A stretch of 64,000 nucleotides of DNA from positions 930,001-994,000 of the forward strand of contig OZ246010.1 of assembly GCA_965230535.1 (NCBI GenBank), written 5' to 3'. Each line of letters begins with the position of its first letter. Positions within the stretch are counted from its first letter, which is position 1. A program made the translations under genes and the position numbers. Positions 1 to 8,137 of this stretch are shown one piece after another. A model generated the notes under the pieces. That model was not told where the DNA came from, did no database searches, and was given only the letters and a program-made list of their open reading frames with translations. Source of the stretch: JAUILH01 sp965230535. Its GTDB lineage: Bacteria > Bacteroidota > Bacteroidia > Flavobacteriales_D > JAUILH01.

Positions 1-45
1 ACAGCCTTTGTAGTGACGTTTCAGAATGGAAAACGAATTAAATAG
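1..45 (+). CDS. C-terminal end of a probable N-acetylmuramoyl-L-alanine amidase (partial)
   Basis: Only the last 14 codons are in the window, in frame 1, ending with TAG at 43-45. They read TAFVVTFQNGKRIK. From memory, Bacteroidota cell-wall amidases often end in a segment of the type AF-[IV]-V-x-F-x-[ND]-G-x-[RK]-I, and such amidase genes are often followed by an MCE-family gene, as here. The stop lies 5 bp before the TTG start of the next gene, so the two are probably co-transcribed. The identity is an inference from a very short fragment. Confidence 0.4.
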   Translation, partial: TAFVVTFQNGKRIK

Positions 46-50
46 TTGAT

Positions 51-1142
51 TTGAAACTTAGTAAGGAGTTTAAAATAGGCGTTTTTACCATCATTGCAGG
101 CATCCTTTTGTTTGTTGGATTTCAGTACCTAAAAGGTTTTGACATGTCAAAGCCCAACAAGGAATACACCGTTTACTACAAGCAGGTTGGTGGATTAACA
201 ACTTCTAATCCAGTGATGTATCGTGGATTAAAGGTCGGCTTGGTTGAAGACGTAGATTTTGTTGGGGAGAATTCGGACAGTGTTAAGGTGACCATTCTTA
301 TTGAGCACGATAAATTCGAAATGAAAGAAAACACCATAGCCACTCTGGGATCGGATGGTTTATTGGGTGGAATGAAGATAGAACTTGAATACACCAATCC
401 AAATGCAGACAGATTGGCGCAATCGGGCGTTCTGATCTCCGCAAGACAAAAAGATCTAACACAACAGGTAAGCGATCAGGTATTGCCTTTAAAAATCAAA
501 GCTGAAGGTTTGATTGGTACCATTGATACCATGGTTACCACACTAAATGCTTTAATCGGTGGATCGATCAGTACGGATATGGAGGAAAGTTTTGCCGGTG
601 TGAAACGAGCCATCTTGCAGTTTGAGAAAACGGCCATTAGAATCGATACACTTGTTAAGTCTGAAAGACACAAAATCAGCAGCATACTTAACAACGTTAA
701 TGCCATTACAACCAACCTAAGCGAGAACGAGGAAAACATCACAAATACATTGAGCAATACATCAACGTTTAGTGATGAACTGAAGAAAGTGGAATTAGAA
801 AAGACCTTAAAACAAGCTGAAGAAACCTTTACCAAGCTAAACCTCATTATGTCTCAAATCAACAGTGGTGAGGGAACTTTGGGAAGTTTAATCTACAACG
901 ACAGTCTGCACTCAGCCATACTTGAGACAAACGCCTATGTGAAATTACTGGTTGATGATATCCGCAATTTCCCAAGTAGATATCTTCACTTCTCTGTATT
1001 TGGCAGCAGGTCTAAAGGACCAGTTAAGCTGAATTCCAACGAAACGAAAGAACTTAAGGACTTACTAAACGATCCTAACCAAGGAGATTACTACAGATTC
1101 TCCAAAGAAGAAATGGATTCGTTAAGAAAAAAGGTTTTCTAA
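51..1142 (+). CDS. MCE/MlaD family lipid-transport substrate-binding protein
   Basis: A 363-residue single-pass inner-membrane protein with one N-terminal transmembrane helix (about residues 8-26), a single MCE domain (about 38-115, with the G-V-x-x-G-L-x-V-G-x-V pattern near the middle) and a long, mostly helical C-terminal region (about 140-300) that likely forms coiled coils. MCE proteins form hexameric rings that carry phospholipids between inner and outer membranes together with an MlaE permease and MlaF ATPase. No permease or ATPase gene lies nearby. The start is TTG at 51; it gives the MKLSKEFKIG N-terminus expected of the family, and no earlier ATG exists because the preceding gene stops at 45. 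The stop TAA directly abuts the next ATG at 1143. Confidence 0.85.
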   Translation: MKLSKEFKIGVFTIIAGILLFVGFQYLKGFDMSKPNKEYTVYYKQVGGLTTSNPVMYRGLKVGLVEDVDFVGENSDSVKVTILIEHDKFEMKENTIATLGSDGLLGGMKIELEYTNPNADRLAQSGVLISARQKDLTQQVSDQVLPLKIKAEGLIGTIDTMVTTLNALIGGSISTDMEESFAGVKRAILQFEKTAIRIDTLVKSERHKISSILNNVNAITTNLSENEENITNTLSNTSTFSDELKKVELEKTLKQAEETFTKLNLIMSQINSGEGTLGSLIYNDSLHSAILETNAYVKLLVDDIRNFPSRYLHFSVFGSRSKGPVKLNSNETKELKDLLNDPNQGDYYRFSKEEMDSLRKKVF

Positions 1143-2483
1143 ATGGATTACTTGCAGAACATTCTTTTCATTGTTTTTGTGGCAGCAGCATCTGCTATGT
1201 TTGCAATGAGTTTGAAACAAATCATCGGGAATATTAGGCTGGGGAAAGACCTGGACCGTTCCGACAACAAATCTGAAAGATGGAAGACCATGGCATTGGT
1301 CGCGCTTGGTCAAAAGAAAATGTTCCAGCGCCCCATTCCTGCACTACTCCATCTTGCCATATATGCAGCATTTGTAATTACACAAATCGAATTAATAGAG
1401 ATCTTTATTGATGGTGCCATTGGTACTCATAGAATTTTCTATCCTTCTCTGGGAGGTTTTTACACTTTCGTAATCAGTGTGATTGAAGTTTTATCGGTGC
1501 TGGCATTTATCGCAACATTGATTTTTCTATCGAGAAGAAACCTATTAAAAGTGCCCAGATTTCACAAGTCTGAAATGACTGGTTGGCCTAAATTGGATGG
1601 TAACCTGATTCTTTATGGTGAGATCATTCTAATCATCTTCATTTTTATGATGAATGGAGCAGATGAGGTTCTTCACAAAAGAGGCGCAAGTCATGCGGAA
1701 GGGACAGGTTCTTACAGATTTGCAATCAGTAGTTTTATTGGTCCGGCCCTGTTTGATGGCATGAGCACACACACGCTTCACATCATTGAAAGAATTGGAT
1801 GGTGGGGTCATATTGGAACTGTTTTCGCATTTTTGAATTACCTGCCTATTTCAAAACATTTTCACATCATGCTGGCGTTCCCAAATACGTATTACTCAAA
1901 CTTACAGGCTAAAGGGAAGTTTAGTAACATGGAAAGCGTTACCAGTGAGGTAAAGATGATGTTTGATCCTAATGCCGATCCATATGCGGCTCCTGCTCCT
2001 GCCGAGGAAGGTGCTGCACCTGAAAGATTCGGCGCCAAGGATGTCACCGACTTAACATGGAAGAATTTGCTGGATGCATACACTTGTACTGAGTGTGGTA
2101 GGTGTACATCCTCTTGTCCGGCCAATCAAACCGGTAAGCTGTTATCACCGAGAAAGATCATGATGGATACGCGTGATCGTTTGGATGAAGTAGGCAAGAA
2201 TATCAGCAAACATGGTAAAGACCATGATGATGGTAAATCACTATTAAGAGATTACATTACAGAAGAAGAATTATGGGCCTGTACATCTTGTAACGCTTGC
2301 GTTCAGGAATGTCCGGTAAACATTGATCCTTTGAATATTATTTTAGAAATGAGACGTTATTTGGTGATGGAGGAATCGAAATCTCCGTCTGAATTGACCA
2401 CTATGTTCACAAACGTTGAAAACAACGGTGCGCCTTGGCAATTCTCACCAATGGACAGATTCAACTGGGCAAACGAAGATTAA
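1143..2483 (+). CDS. Membrane-bound heterodisulfide-reductase-like Fe-S oxidoreductase (NarI-like domain plus two 4Fe-4S clusters)
   Basis: 446 residues. The first half has several transmembrane helices with conserved-looking histidines (near residue 70 and in the HTLHIIERIGWWGH segment around 200-215), resembling the heme b membrane domain of NarI/DsrM/HdrE proteins. The second half is a soluble HdrC-type ferredoxin domain with CTECGRCTSSCP at about 315-326 and CTSCNACVQECP at about 380-391, enough for two 4Fe-4S clusters. It likely passes electrons between the quinone pool and the soluble CCG-domain partner encoded at 2908. The electron donor or acceptor is unknown. An Ala/Pro/Glu-rich linker (about 278-292) joins the membrane and Fe-S parts. 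The start ATG abuts the stop of the MCE gene. Confidence 0.82.
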   Translation: MDYLQNILFIVFVAAASAMFAMSLKQIIGNIRLGKDLDRSDNKSERWKTMALVALGQKKMFQRPIPALLHLAIYAAFVITQIELIEIFIDGAIGTHRIFYPSLGGFYTFVISVIEVLSVLAFIATLIFLSRRNLLKVPRFHKSEMTGWPKLDGNLILYGEIILIIFIFMMNGADEVLHKRGASHAEGTGSYRFAISSFIGPALFDGMSTHTLHIIERIGWWGHIGTVFAFLNYLPISKHFHIMLAFPNTYYSNLQAKGKFSNMESVTSEVKMMFDPNADPYAAPAPAEEGAAPERFGAKDVTDLTWKNLLDAYTCTECGRCTSSCPANQTGKLLSPRKIMMDTRDRLDEVGKNISKHGKDHDDGKSLLRDYITEEELWACTSCNACVQECPVNIDPLNIILEMRRYLVMEESKSPSELTTMFTNVENNGAPWQFSPMDRFNWANED

Positions 2484-2484
2484 A

Positions 2485-2904
2485 ATGAAAGACAATCTGA
2501 TAAGCTTAAAAGAAGGAGACAGGACCATTTCTCCTGTTCTTCCCGATCACATCAAAAATTATTTGATTGATATCGATGGCACCATCACTGATGATGTACC
2601 GAATGAAGAGCCAGAACGCATGGCCACGTGTTTGCCATTCCCAGACGCCCTTGCTACATTGAATAAGTGGCACGATGAAGGCCACATCATCACGTTCTTT
2701 ACCTCAAGGACTGAAGAGCATAGAGAAGTGACCGAAAACTGGTTAAACAAACATGGTTTTAAATACCAGGGATTGTTAATGAACAAACCCAGAGGAGGTA
2801 ATTACCACTGGGTAGACAATCATTTGGTAAGAGCAACCCGTTACGACGGTAAGTTCACTGATTTAATTGAAAAAGAAACCACCATACAGGTATTTGAATC
2901 ATAA
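2485..2904 (+). CDS. Small HAD-superfamily hydrolase (often labelled phosphoheptose isomerase)
   Basis: 139 residues starting at the ATG at 2485, one base after the stop of the Fe-S gene; an in-frame upstream extension to 2416 would run inside that gene and is not needed. It has HAD motif I (hydrophobic-D29-I-D31-G-T), a likely motif II (FFTSRT, with Ser/Thr) and a C-terminal WVDNH segment that may supply the acidic motif. There is no large cap domain, which suggests a small C0-type phosphatase. From memory, Bacteroidota homologues are often annotated phosphoheptose isomerase, but the sequence supports a HAD fold rather than a SIS-domain isomerase. Its substrate cannot be told. It lies between the two Fe-S genes with 1 bp and 3 bp spacers, so it belongs to the same operon. 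Confidence 0.75.
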   Translation: MKDNLISLKEGDRTISPVLPDHIKNYLIDIDGTITDDVPNEEPERMATCLPFPDALATLNKWHDEGHIITFFTSRTEEHREVTENWLNKHGFKYQGLLMNKPRGGNYHWVDNHLVRATRYDGKFTDLIEKETTIQVFES

Positions 2905-2907
2905 GAT

Positions 2908-3699
2908 ATGAGTACAATTAAAGTTCCAACAATGGCCGAATACATGGCCAAAGGCGAATCACCAGATATCCTTTTCTGGGTAGGTTGTGCCGGTAGTTTT
3001 GATGACCGTGCCAAAAAGATTACCAAAGCTTTGGTTAAAATCTTACATCATGTTGGAATCAAATATGCTGTTTTGGGAACAGAAGAATCGTGTACCGGTG
3101 ATCCGGCAAAAAGAGCTGGAAACGAATTTCTTTTTCAAATGATGGCCATGCAGAATATCCAGGTTCTAAATGGTTATGAGGTAAAAAAAATCGTCACAGC
3201 ATGTCCTCATTGCTTCAATACACTTAAAAATGAATACCCTGAATTGGGTGGGGAATTTGAAGTCATTCACCATACACAATTGGTTCAGGAATTGATCAAT
3301 ACCGGAAAACTTAAGATCCAGGGAGGGGGCGAATTCAAAGGCAAGAAAATTACCTTCCATGATCCTTGTTATTTGGGTCGTGCAAATGATGTTTATGAAG
3401 CACCAAGACAAGTTCTCGAATCTTTAGATGCTGAATTGGTTGAGATGAAGCGTTGCAGAACCAAAGGTTTGTGTTGTGGTGCTGGTGGTGCTCAAATGTT
3501 CAAGGAAGCAGAAAAAGGCGATAAGGAAGTGAACGTTGAAAGGACGGAAGATGCTTTGGAAACCAGGGCCAATATCATTGCAACGGGATGCCCGTTTTGT
3601 AACACCATGATGACTGACGGTGTGAAGAATTTTGAAAAAGAAGGTGATGTTCAGGTAATGGATGTAGCCGAATTAATCGCGAATGCCGCCGACCTGTAA
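2908..3699 (+). CDS. CCG-domain (Fe-S)-binding oxidoreductase subunit, HdrB/LutA-like
   Basis: 263 residues, soluble. It has the two cysteine-rich CCG modules of HdrB, LutA and GlpC proteins: an N-terminal one (GCAGSFDDRAKK at about 27-38, then TACPHC near 98) and a C-terminal one (HDPCYLGR near 151, GLCCGAGG near 188, TGCPFC near 230). In HdrB these cysteines bind an unusual 4Fe-4S cluster that does two-electron disulfide chemistry; in LutA and GlpC they serve in lactate or glycerol-3-phosphate oxidation. It is the natural partner of the membrane Fe-S protein at 1143. The start ATG at 2908 lies 3 bp after the HAD gene stop, and its own stop overlaps the next ATG by one base (TAATG). Confidence 0.82.
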   Translation: MSTIKVPTMAEYMAKGESPDILFWVGCAGSFDDRAKKITKALVKILHHVGIKYAVLGTEESCTGDPAKRAGNEFLFQMMAMQNIQVLNGYEVKKIVTACPHCFNTLKNEYPELGGEFEVIHHTQLVQELINTGKLKIQGGGEFKGKKITFHDPCYLGRANDVYEAPRQVLESLDAELVEMKRCRTKGLCCGAGGAQMFKEAEKGDKEVNVERTEDALETRANIIATGCPFCNTMMTDGVKNFEKEGDVQVMDVAELIANAADL

Positions 3700-4166
3700 T
3701 GAATTGGCAAGACTTACCAGATGATTCTCGTGTTTGGGTTTATCAATCCAACAGAAAATTAAATGCTGATGAACAGGCTTTGATTCGTTCAGAGGCGCAG
3801 AAATTTGTTGCTGGCTGGAATAGCCATGGAACAGACCTTCAGGCAGCTATTGAAATCTTCAATGACTTACATGTTGTGGTAATGGTCAATGAAAATCATT
3901 ATTCAGCCAGTGGATGCTCAATAGATAAGTCTGTAAAGTTCATCCAGGCCATCGGTGATCATCTAAAAATTGATTTCTTCGACAGACTAACCTGTGCTCT
4001 GAGCAAAAACGAAGAGATTGTACTGGTAAAAGCACATGATATCAAATCAATTGACTCTGCAGAAACTTACGAGTTGTACGACAATTTGGTGGATAACAAG
4101 GCTAAATTAACATCTGAATGGAAGAAACCAGTGCCTTCTACCTGGCTGGCTAATTTTCTAAACTAA
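3699..4166 (+). CDS. Conserved Bacteroidota hypothetical (often named 'ABC transporter ATPase')
   Basis: 155 residues, soluble, no signal peptide. The N-terminus LPDDSRVWVYQSNRKLNADE and the central SASGCSIDKSVKFIQ and FFDRL segments match, from memory, a small family widespread in Flavobacteriia that carries the database name 'ABC transporter ATPase' although no Walker A or ABC signature is visible. The function is unknown and the name should not be trusted. Its start codon overlaps the stop of the CCG gene in a TAATG junction, so it is translationally coupled to the Fe-S module. Its TAA stop (4164-4166) interlocks with a TAG stop on the minus strand (4165-4163). Confidence 0.75.
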   Translation: MNWQDLPDDSRVWVYQSNRKLNADEQALIRSEAQKFVAGWNSHGTDLQAAIEIFNDLHVVVMVNENHYSASGCSIDKSVKFIQAIGDHLKIDFFDRLTCALSKNEEIVLVKAHDIKSIDSAETYELYDNLVDNKAKLTSEWKKPVPSTWLANFLN

Positions 4167-4252
4167 GCAACGACACTTGCGCCGAAGACAATCATGGCGA
4201 TAATGATCAATCCAAGTATAATTCGTTCTGCGTGCTTAATTAAAGTATCCAT
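4163..4252 (-). CDS. Candidate 29-residue single-pass membrane microprotein
   Basis: A short reading frame ATG...TAG encodes MDTLIKHAERIILGLIIIAM followed by IVFGASVVA: a short charged N-terminus and one strong transmembrane helix (about residues 11-29). A purine-rich GGGGAG lies just before the ATG. It is downstream of the OstA-like gene on the same strand, in the only stretch between 4166 and 4359. Its stop interlocks with the stop of the gene at 3699, the same geometry seen at other convergent gene pairs here, which mildly supports reality. An in-frame extension to 4375 would run into the OstA gene and looks non-coding. No function can be given; it may be chance. Confidence 0.35.
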   Translation of the reverse strand: MDTLIKHAERIILGLIIIAMIVFGASVVA

Positions 4253-4358
4253 CTCCCCTAATATTTCCACAATATAGATTTGTATCCGGTTCGAAGAAAC
4301 TATTCTGGACAAATCCCATTGATTTATCGGTGAATGACGCGGATTGTCGGTAAGTGGT

Positions 4359-5864
4359 TTACTCCCCCACTCCAAACTCAGCCTGAATCGCTTTGGACAA
4401 ATTCCACTCCCACAGGAAGCCTTTTAGCAAACGATCTTCCTCATTGATTTTATCCATGGGATACAAGACGGATTCAGGTGTTTTGATGAACACGATCTCT
4501 TTGATTTCGGCATCCTCCATTTCTATACGAATGTCCGTACAGATGCTCTTATCCATACCAATATAGCCGTCCTCTTCATTCTCTGCATAGTACACAGTTT
4601 CACCATTACCGTATACATACATTTTATTGAGTTCATTTTTGGTGAATAAGCCTTTCATCCGTTTGCCAGAGACTTGATTAAAACCAACGGAATCGGCCAT
4701 GGATATCAGAAATGCTTTATTTAAAATCCAAATGTGATCTATGTTTCCTTTATAAACAGACATAATGATGGTATCTCCGGATAACTGACTGCTGTCTTTC
4801 CAAACTATGGGATCTGTATACATTTCCAATACGGAATCTTTCTCGGAATAATACATTGAATCACATTTTCCGGTCATACTGGAATTGATAAAACGCACGT
4901 TGAAATAAGCTCTGATGGTATTCTCATTTGTCACGGAATCCAGCTGAGCGAATAAGGTATCTGCTTTCAACCACAATGTGTCGTCTTCTTCAAATTTCTG
5001 AAAAACCGGATCTCCGGTAATTAAGTAATCTCCGGTTTTTTGATCGATCTTACCATAATCACCGGTTACCACAAAATCGGATGCGGTATCCACAACCACC
5101 ATGTTCCCAAAGATCTCTCCATTGCCATTCACACGGTCATAAACAATGCTGTCTCCCTTGATATTCTGATCCTGATTAATGATCTCTCCGTTGCCTGAAA
5201 AAGAGGAAATATCATTCTTTACATCATACCAGCCTTTTTCGCATTTAATAACATCTCCATTATCTGAGGTTATGGTTGTGGGACCTTTGAATATCACCCT
5301 GTCGTTCTTCGAATCATACTGCATTCTCTCAGACTCAATTAAGTAATCTGAACTTCTGTAGTAGACGTTTCCGGAAAAATCCATCATCTTTTCCTTTCCA
5401 TAATACACGCCAACATCAGAAACAAGTGTATCCCCGGTCTCACTGTCGTACATGAAGCCACCTTTGTCGTAATAAGCCACATTGCTATCGAGCTTATACA
5501 CCAAGCTTGGGGATCTCAAAATGGAATTATCGTCTACCAATTTCACATTCCCAAACACAGTGGCTACGCGTGTATTGCCCTCATAAAAAATGGTATCTCC
5601 GTACACATTAAGCGTATCTGCCTGATTGATTTGAACGTGACCAAAAGCTTTTGCCAGATTCTCTTCATGATAAAACAAGGCGGTATCGCAAAACAGAAGG
5701 GCTCCTTTGTGTTCTATCTTAACGTTGCCCATCAATACACGGGCACGGTTTTCTTTGGGCTTATAAGAGTTGATATCGGCGTTTAACACACGAACTCTGT
5801 CCTGTGCCTGCGCAGACAGACTCAAAATTCCCAACAAAACAGATATGATAAAGGCGCGCATCAT
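4359..5864 (-). CDS. OstA-like (LptA/LptD N-domain) periplasmic protein
   Basis: 501 residues with a Sec signal peptide (MMRAFIISVLLGILSLSAQAQ). The mature part is a long series of short beta-strand repeats (GNVKI, GHVQI, GDTIFYEGNTRVATVFGNVKL and similar), the OstA/LptA jellyroll fold that forms a hydrophobic groove for lipopolysaccharide. It is much longer than E. coli LptA (185 residues), as is usual for Bacteroidota OstA-like proteins, so it may span more of the periplasm. The start is placed at the ATG at 5864 (a second ATG follows at 5861); a TTG at 5879 is possible but would precede the signal peptide with extra residues. The purA stop is 24 bp upstream, so they likely share a transcript. 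Confidence 0.8.
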   Translation of the reverse strand: MMRAFIISVLLGILSLSAQAQDRVRVLNADINSYKPKENRARVLMGNVKIEHKGALLFCDTALFYHEENLAKAFGHVQINQADTLNVYGDTIFYEGNTRVATVFGNVKLVDDNSILRSPSLVYKLDSNVAYYDKGGFMYDSETGDTLVSDVGVYYGKEKMMDFSGNVYYRSSDYLIESERMQYDSKNDRVIFKGPTTITSDNGDVIKCEKGWYDVKNDISSFSGNGEIINQDQNIKGDSIVYDRVNGNGEIFGNMVVVDTASDFVVTGDYGKIDQKTGDYLITGDPVFQKFEEDDTLWLKADTLFAQLDSVTNENTIRAYFNVRFINSSMTGKCDSMYYSEKDSVLEMYTDPIVWKDSSQLSGDTIIMSVYKGNIDHIWILNKAFLISMADSVGFNQVSGKRMKGLFTKNELNKMYVYGNGETVYYAENEEDGYIGMDKSICTDIRIEMEDAEIKEIVFIKTPESVLYPMDKINEEDRLLKGFLWEWNLSKAIQAEFGVGE

Positions 5865-5888
5865 GGCCTTAACTGACAAAATTTATGC

Positions 5889-7169
5889 CTAAGCAAAACT
5901 GAGGTTTCTCTGAAGCGTTTGCTTTCTATCTGGTCCAACAGAAACAATGGTAATTGGCGTTTCCAAAACATCTTCCAAATAGGCAATGTACTTGTTAACT
6001 GCTTCTGGTAATTCACTGATATCAGACAATCCTGTAAGATCTTCATCCCAGCCTTCTAACTCTTTATATACAGGTTCTAGTGTGTTGTCATCAATATTAA
6101 ATGGCAAATAGTCGATTTTTTCACCTTTGTATATGTAATGTGTACACACTTTGATGGTTTTAAATGAACTCAATACATCTGCCTTCATCATGGCCAGTTG
6201 AGTTACTCCATTGATCATAATGGCATATTTCAAGGCAGGAATATCAACCCAACCACATCTTCTTGGTCTACCAGTTGTTGCACCAAACTCATGTCCGTTC
6301 TTTCTCAATAATTCTCCGGTCTCATCTTCAAGTTCGGTTGGAAATGGTCCGCTACCAACACGTGTGCAGTAAGCTTTAAAAATTCCTATCACCTCTCCTA
6401 TTCTGTTTGGAGCAACCCCAAGTCCGGTACAGGTTCCGGCAGTTACTGTGTTACTACTTGTGACAAACGGATAGGTTCCGAAATCAATATCCAATAATGT
6501 TCCCTGTGCACCTTCTGCCAATACTTTTTTACCATCTTTCATTGAAGAGTTAATATAGTGCTCAGAATCGATGGCCGTTAATTGTCTCAATACATTGATG
6601 CCTTCCATCCAGGCTGGCTCATATTCAGACAGGTCATATTCCATGTCGTAGTGCCCCAAAATACTTAGGTGCTTATCAACTAAGGTCTGGTATCTGTCTT
6701 TGAAATCATCCTCAAAAATGTCCCCTACACGTAAACCATTTCTTCCGGTTTTATCCATGTAAGTAGGTCCAATCCCCTTGAGGGTAGAACCAATTTTGGC
6801 ATTGCCCTTTGCCAACTCAGATGCTTTATCTAACAACCTGTGAGTTGGTAAAATAAGATGGGCTTTTTTAGATACAAGAAGATTGTCTTTATAAGACACG
6901 CCTCTCTCATCTAGTTTTCTCAATTCTTCAGCAAAAATTACCGGATCTATTACCACTCCATTACCAACTACATTGATGATATTGTCGTGAAAAATCCCTG
7001 AAGGAATCGTATGTAAAACATGTTTTATCCCATCAAACTCCAAGGTATGTCCGGCATTGGGACCTCCCTGAAAACGCCCGATGATATCATATTTAGGCGT
7101 TAAAACATCTACAATTTTACCTTTTCCCTCGTCGCCCCATTGCAAACCAAGTAGTACATCTACCTTCAT
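5889..7169 (-). CDS. purA: Adenylosuccinate synthetase
   Basis: 426 residues, the usual length. The N-terminus MKVDVLLGLQWGDEGKGKIV holds the GDEGKGK phosphate-binding loop, followed by QGGPNAGHT, the GIGPTYMDKTGR segment and the ATTGRPRRCGW motif of the family. The enzyme joins IMP and aspartate using GTP in the first committed step to AMP. The start is the ATG at 7169, one base after the STAS gene stop; in-frame upstream codons to 7214 lie inside that gene. It sits in the fur-STAS-purA-ostA operon on the minus strand. Confidence 0.97.
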   Translation of the reverse strand: MKVDVLLGLQWGDEGKGKIVDVLTPKYDIIGRFQGGPNAGHTLEFDGIKHVLHTIPSGIFHDNIINVVGNGVVIDPVIFAEELRKLDERGVSYKDNLLVSKKAHLILPTHRLLDKASELAKGNAKIGSTLKGIGPTYMDKTGRNGLRVGDIFEDDFKDRYQTLVDKHLSILGHYDMEYDLSEYEPAWMEGINVLRQLTAIDSEHYINSSMKDGKKVLAEGAQGTLLDIDFGTYPFVTSSNTVTAGTCTGLGVAPNRIGEVIGIFKAYCTRVGSGPFPTELEDETGELLRKNGHEFGATTGRPRRCGWVDIPALKYAIMINGVTQLAMMKADVLSSFKTIKVCTHYIYKGEKIDYLPFNIDDNTLEPVYKELEGWDEDLTGLSDISELPEAVNKYIAYLEDVLETPITIVSVGPDRKQTLQRNLSFA

Positions 7170-7170
7170 G

Positions 7171-7527
7171 TTAGTTGTTTTTAAAATATTCTGTAGCCTC
7201 ATCAATAGAGTCAACTACTGTAAATACTGTATTTAATTTTGTTACGATAAATAAACTCTTCACTTTATCAGACAAAGCACTTAACACCACGTCTCCGCCA
7301 TTGCTTCTGGCTTTAGTCAGCAAATTCACCAGACTATTTAAACCACTGCTGTTCAAGTACTCCAATTTGGCCATATCCAAAGTGAGTTTATGTGCGCCAT
7401 TGTCAATTAATTCCTCAACTGAATCGACCATACTATGAGCAGTTTCATCATCCATCAATCTGCCGGCCAAGCGCACAATGGGCTCGGCGCCCTGAGCACC
7501 GTCAATGTTATATCTAAAATCTGTCAT
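7171..7527 (-). CDS. STAS-domain protein, anti-sigma-factor-antagonist type
   Basis: 118 residues forming a single STAS domain. The LEYLNSSGLNSLVNLL segment (about 57-72) is the helix start where SpoIIAA/RsbV proteins carry the serine phosphorylated by their partner kinase; here Ser-Ser-Gly is retained. No anti-sigma kinase, PP2C phosphatase or alternative sigma factor gene is in the window, so a partner must be elsewhere if it works by partner switching. Its ATG overlaps the fur stop by 4 bp, and its own stop is one base from the purA start, giving tight coupling to an iron or peroxide regulator and a purine enzyme. Confidence 0.85.
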   Translation of the reverse strand: MTDFRYNIDGAQGAEPIVRLAGRLMDDETAHSMVDSVEELIDNGAHKLTLDMAKLEYLNSSGLNSLVNLLTKARSNGGDVVLSALSDKVKSLFIVTKLNTVFTVVDSIDEATEYFKNN

Positions 7528-7985
7528 GCTTTGTCTTTTGTTGCTTTTTCACCATCTCTTACCGCATAGAAATACAACGAGTGGTGCAAAATTTTCACCC
7601 CCATCACTTCCTCAATCGTAGATTTGATGGTCTGAATTCTTGGGTCACAAAATTCAAGTACTTCTCCGGTATCCGTACAAATCACATGATCGTGCTGTTT
7701 ATTGCCATGTGATTTTTCGAATTGCGCCTGATTTTTACCAAACTGATGCTTTCTTACCAGATTACATGCCAGAAGAAGCTCGATTGTATTGTACAAAGTG
7801 GCTCTGCTCACCCTGTAATTCTTGTTCTTCATATTCAGATACAAAGATTCTATATCGAAATGACCGGTATAGTCATATATCTCACTTAAAATTGCGAATC
7901 TTTCGGGTGTTTTTCGGTGACCATTTTGCTCCAGATAAGCCGAGAAAATGCCTTTTACCTTTTCCTGAATAAATGAATCAGACAT
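7524..7985 (-). CDS. Fur family transcriptional regulator
   Basis: 153 residues. It has the Fur winged-helix DNA-binding domain (KTPERFAILSEIYDYTGHFD to the recognition segment RVSRATLYNTIELL, about 20-80) followed by the metal-binding and dimerisation domain starting with KQHDHVICTDTGEVLEFCD (about 97-115). The H-D-H and later residues are regulatory metal ligands in Fur/PerR/Zur. No CxxC pairs of a structural zinc site are visible (one cysteine in VICTDTG, one in EFCDP), unlike E. coli Fur. Whether it senses iron, peroxide or zinc cannot be told. It heads the STAS-purA-ostA operon. Confidence 0.9.
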   Translation of the reverse strand: MSDSFIQEKVKGIFSAYLEQNGHRKTPERFAILSEIYDYTGHFDIESLYLNMKNKNYRVSRATLYNTIELLLACNLVRKHQFGKNQAQFEKSHGNKQHDHVICTDTGEVLEFCDPRIQTIKSTIEEVMGVKILHHSLYFYAVRDGEKATKDKA

Positions 7986-8103
7986 GTACGTTTATTAAAA
8001 TGTAAAGTTAGCCTTTTATTAAATGATTCTAATCATTTTTATCAACAATAACGGCAGTATTTTAACGATTTATCACTGATTCTGCCTAAGTATGTTTTTT
8101 ACC

Positions 8104-8134
8104 TTGTTCTGAGTCAAACATAATTCTATATTTA
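8104..8134 (+). promoter_or_regulatory. Candidate Bacteroidota promoter of the AddB-like nuclease gene
   Basis: TTG at 8104-8106, a 20-nt spacer and TATATTTA at 8127-8134 (7 of 8 matches to TAnnTTTG). Only 3 nt separate the box from the ATG at 8138, so transcription would begin at or near the start codon. Confidence 0.4.
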
Positions 8135-8137
8135 AGC

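Noticed and set aside
2416..2484. Longer N-terminus for the HAD hydrolase gene
   Set aside because: The extension overlaps the coding end of the Fe-S gene in another frame and adds non-family residues; the ATG at 2485 gives a normal N-terminus 1 bp after the previous stop.
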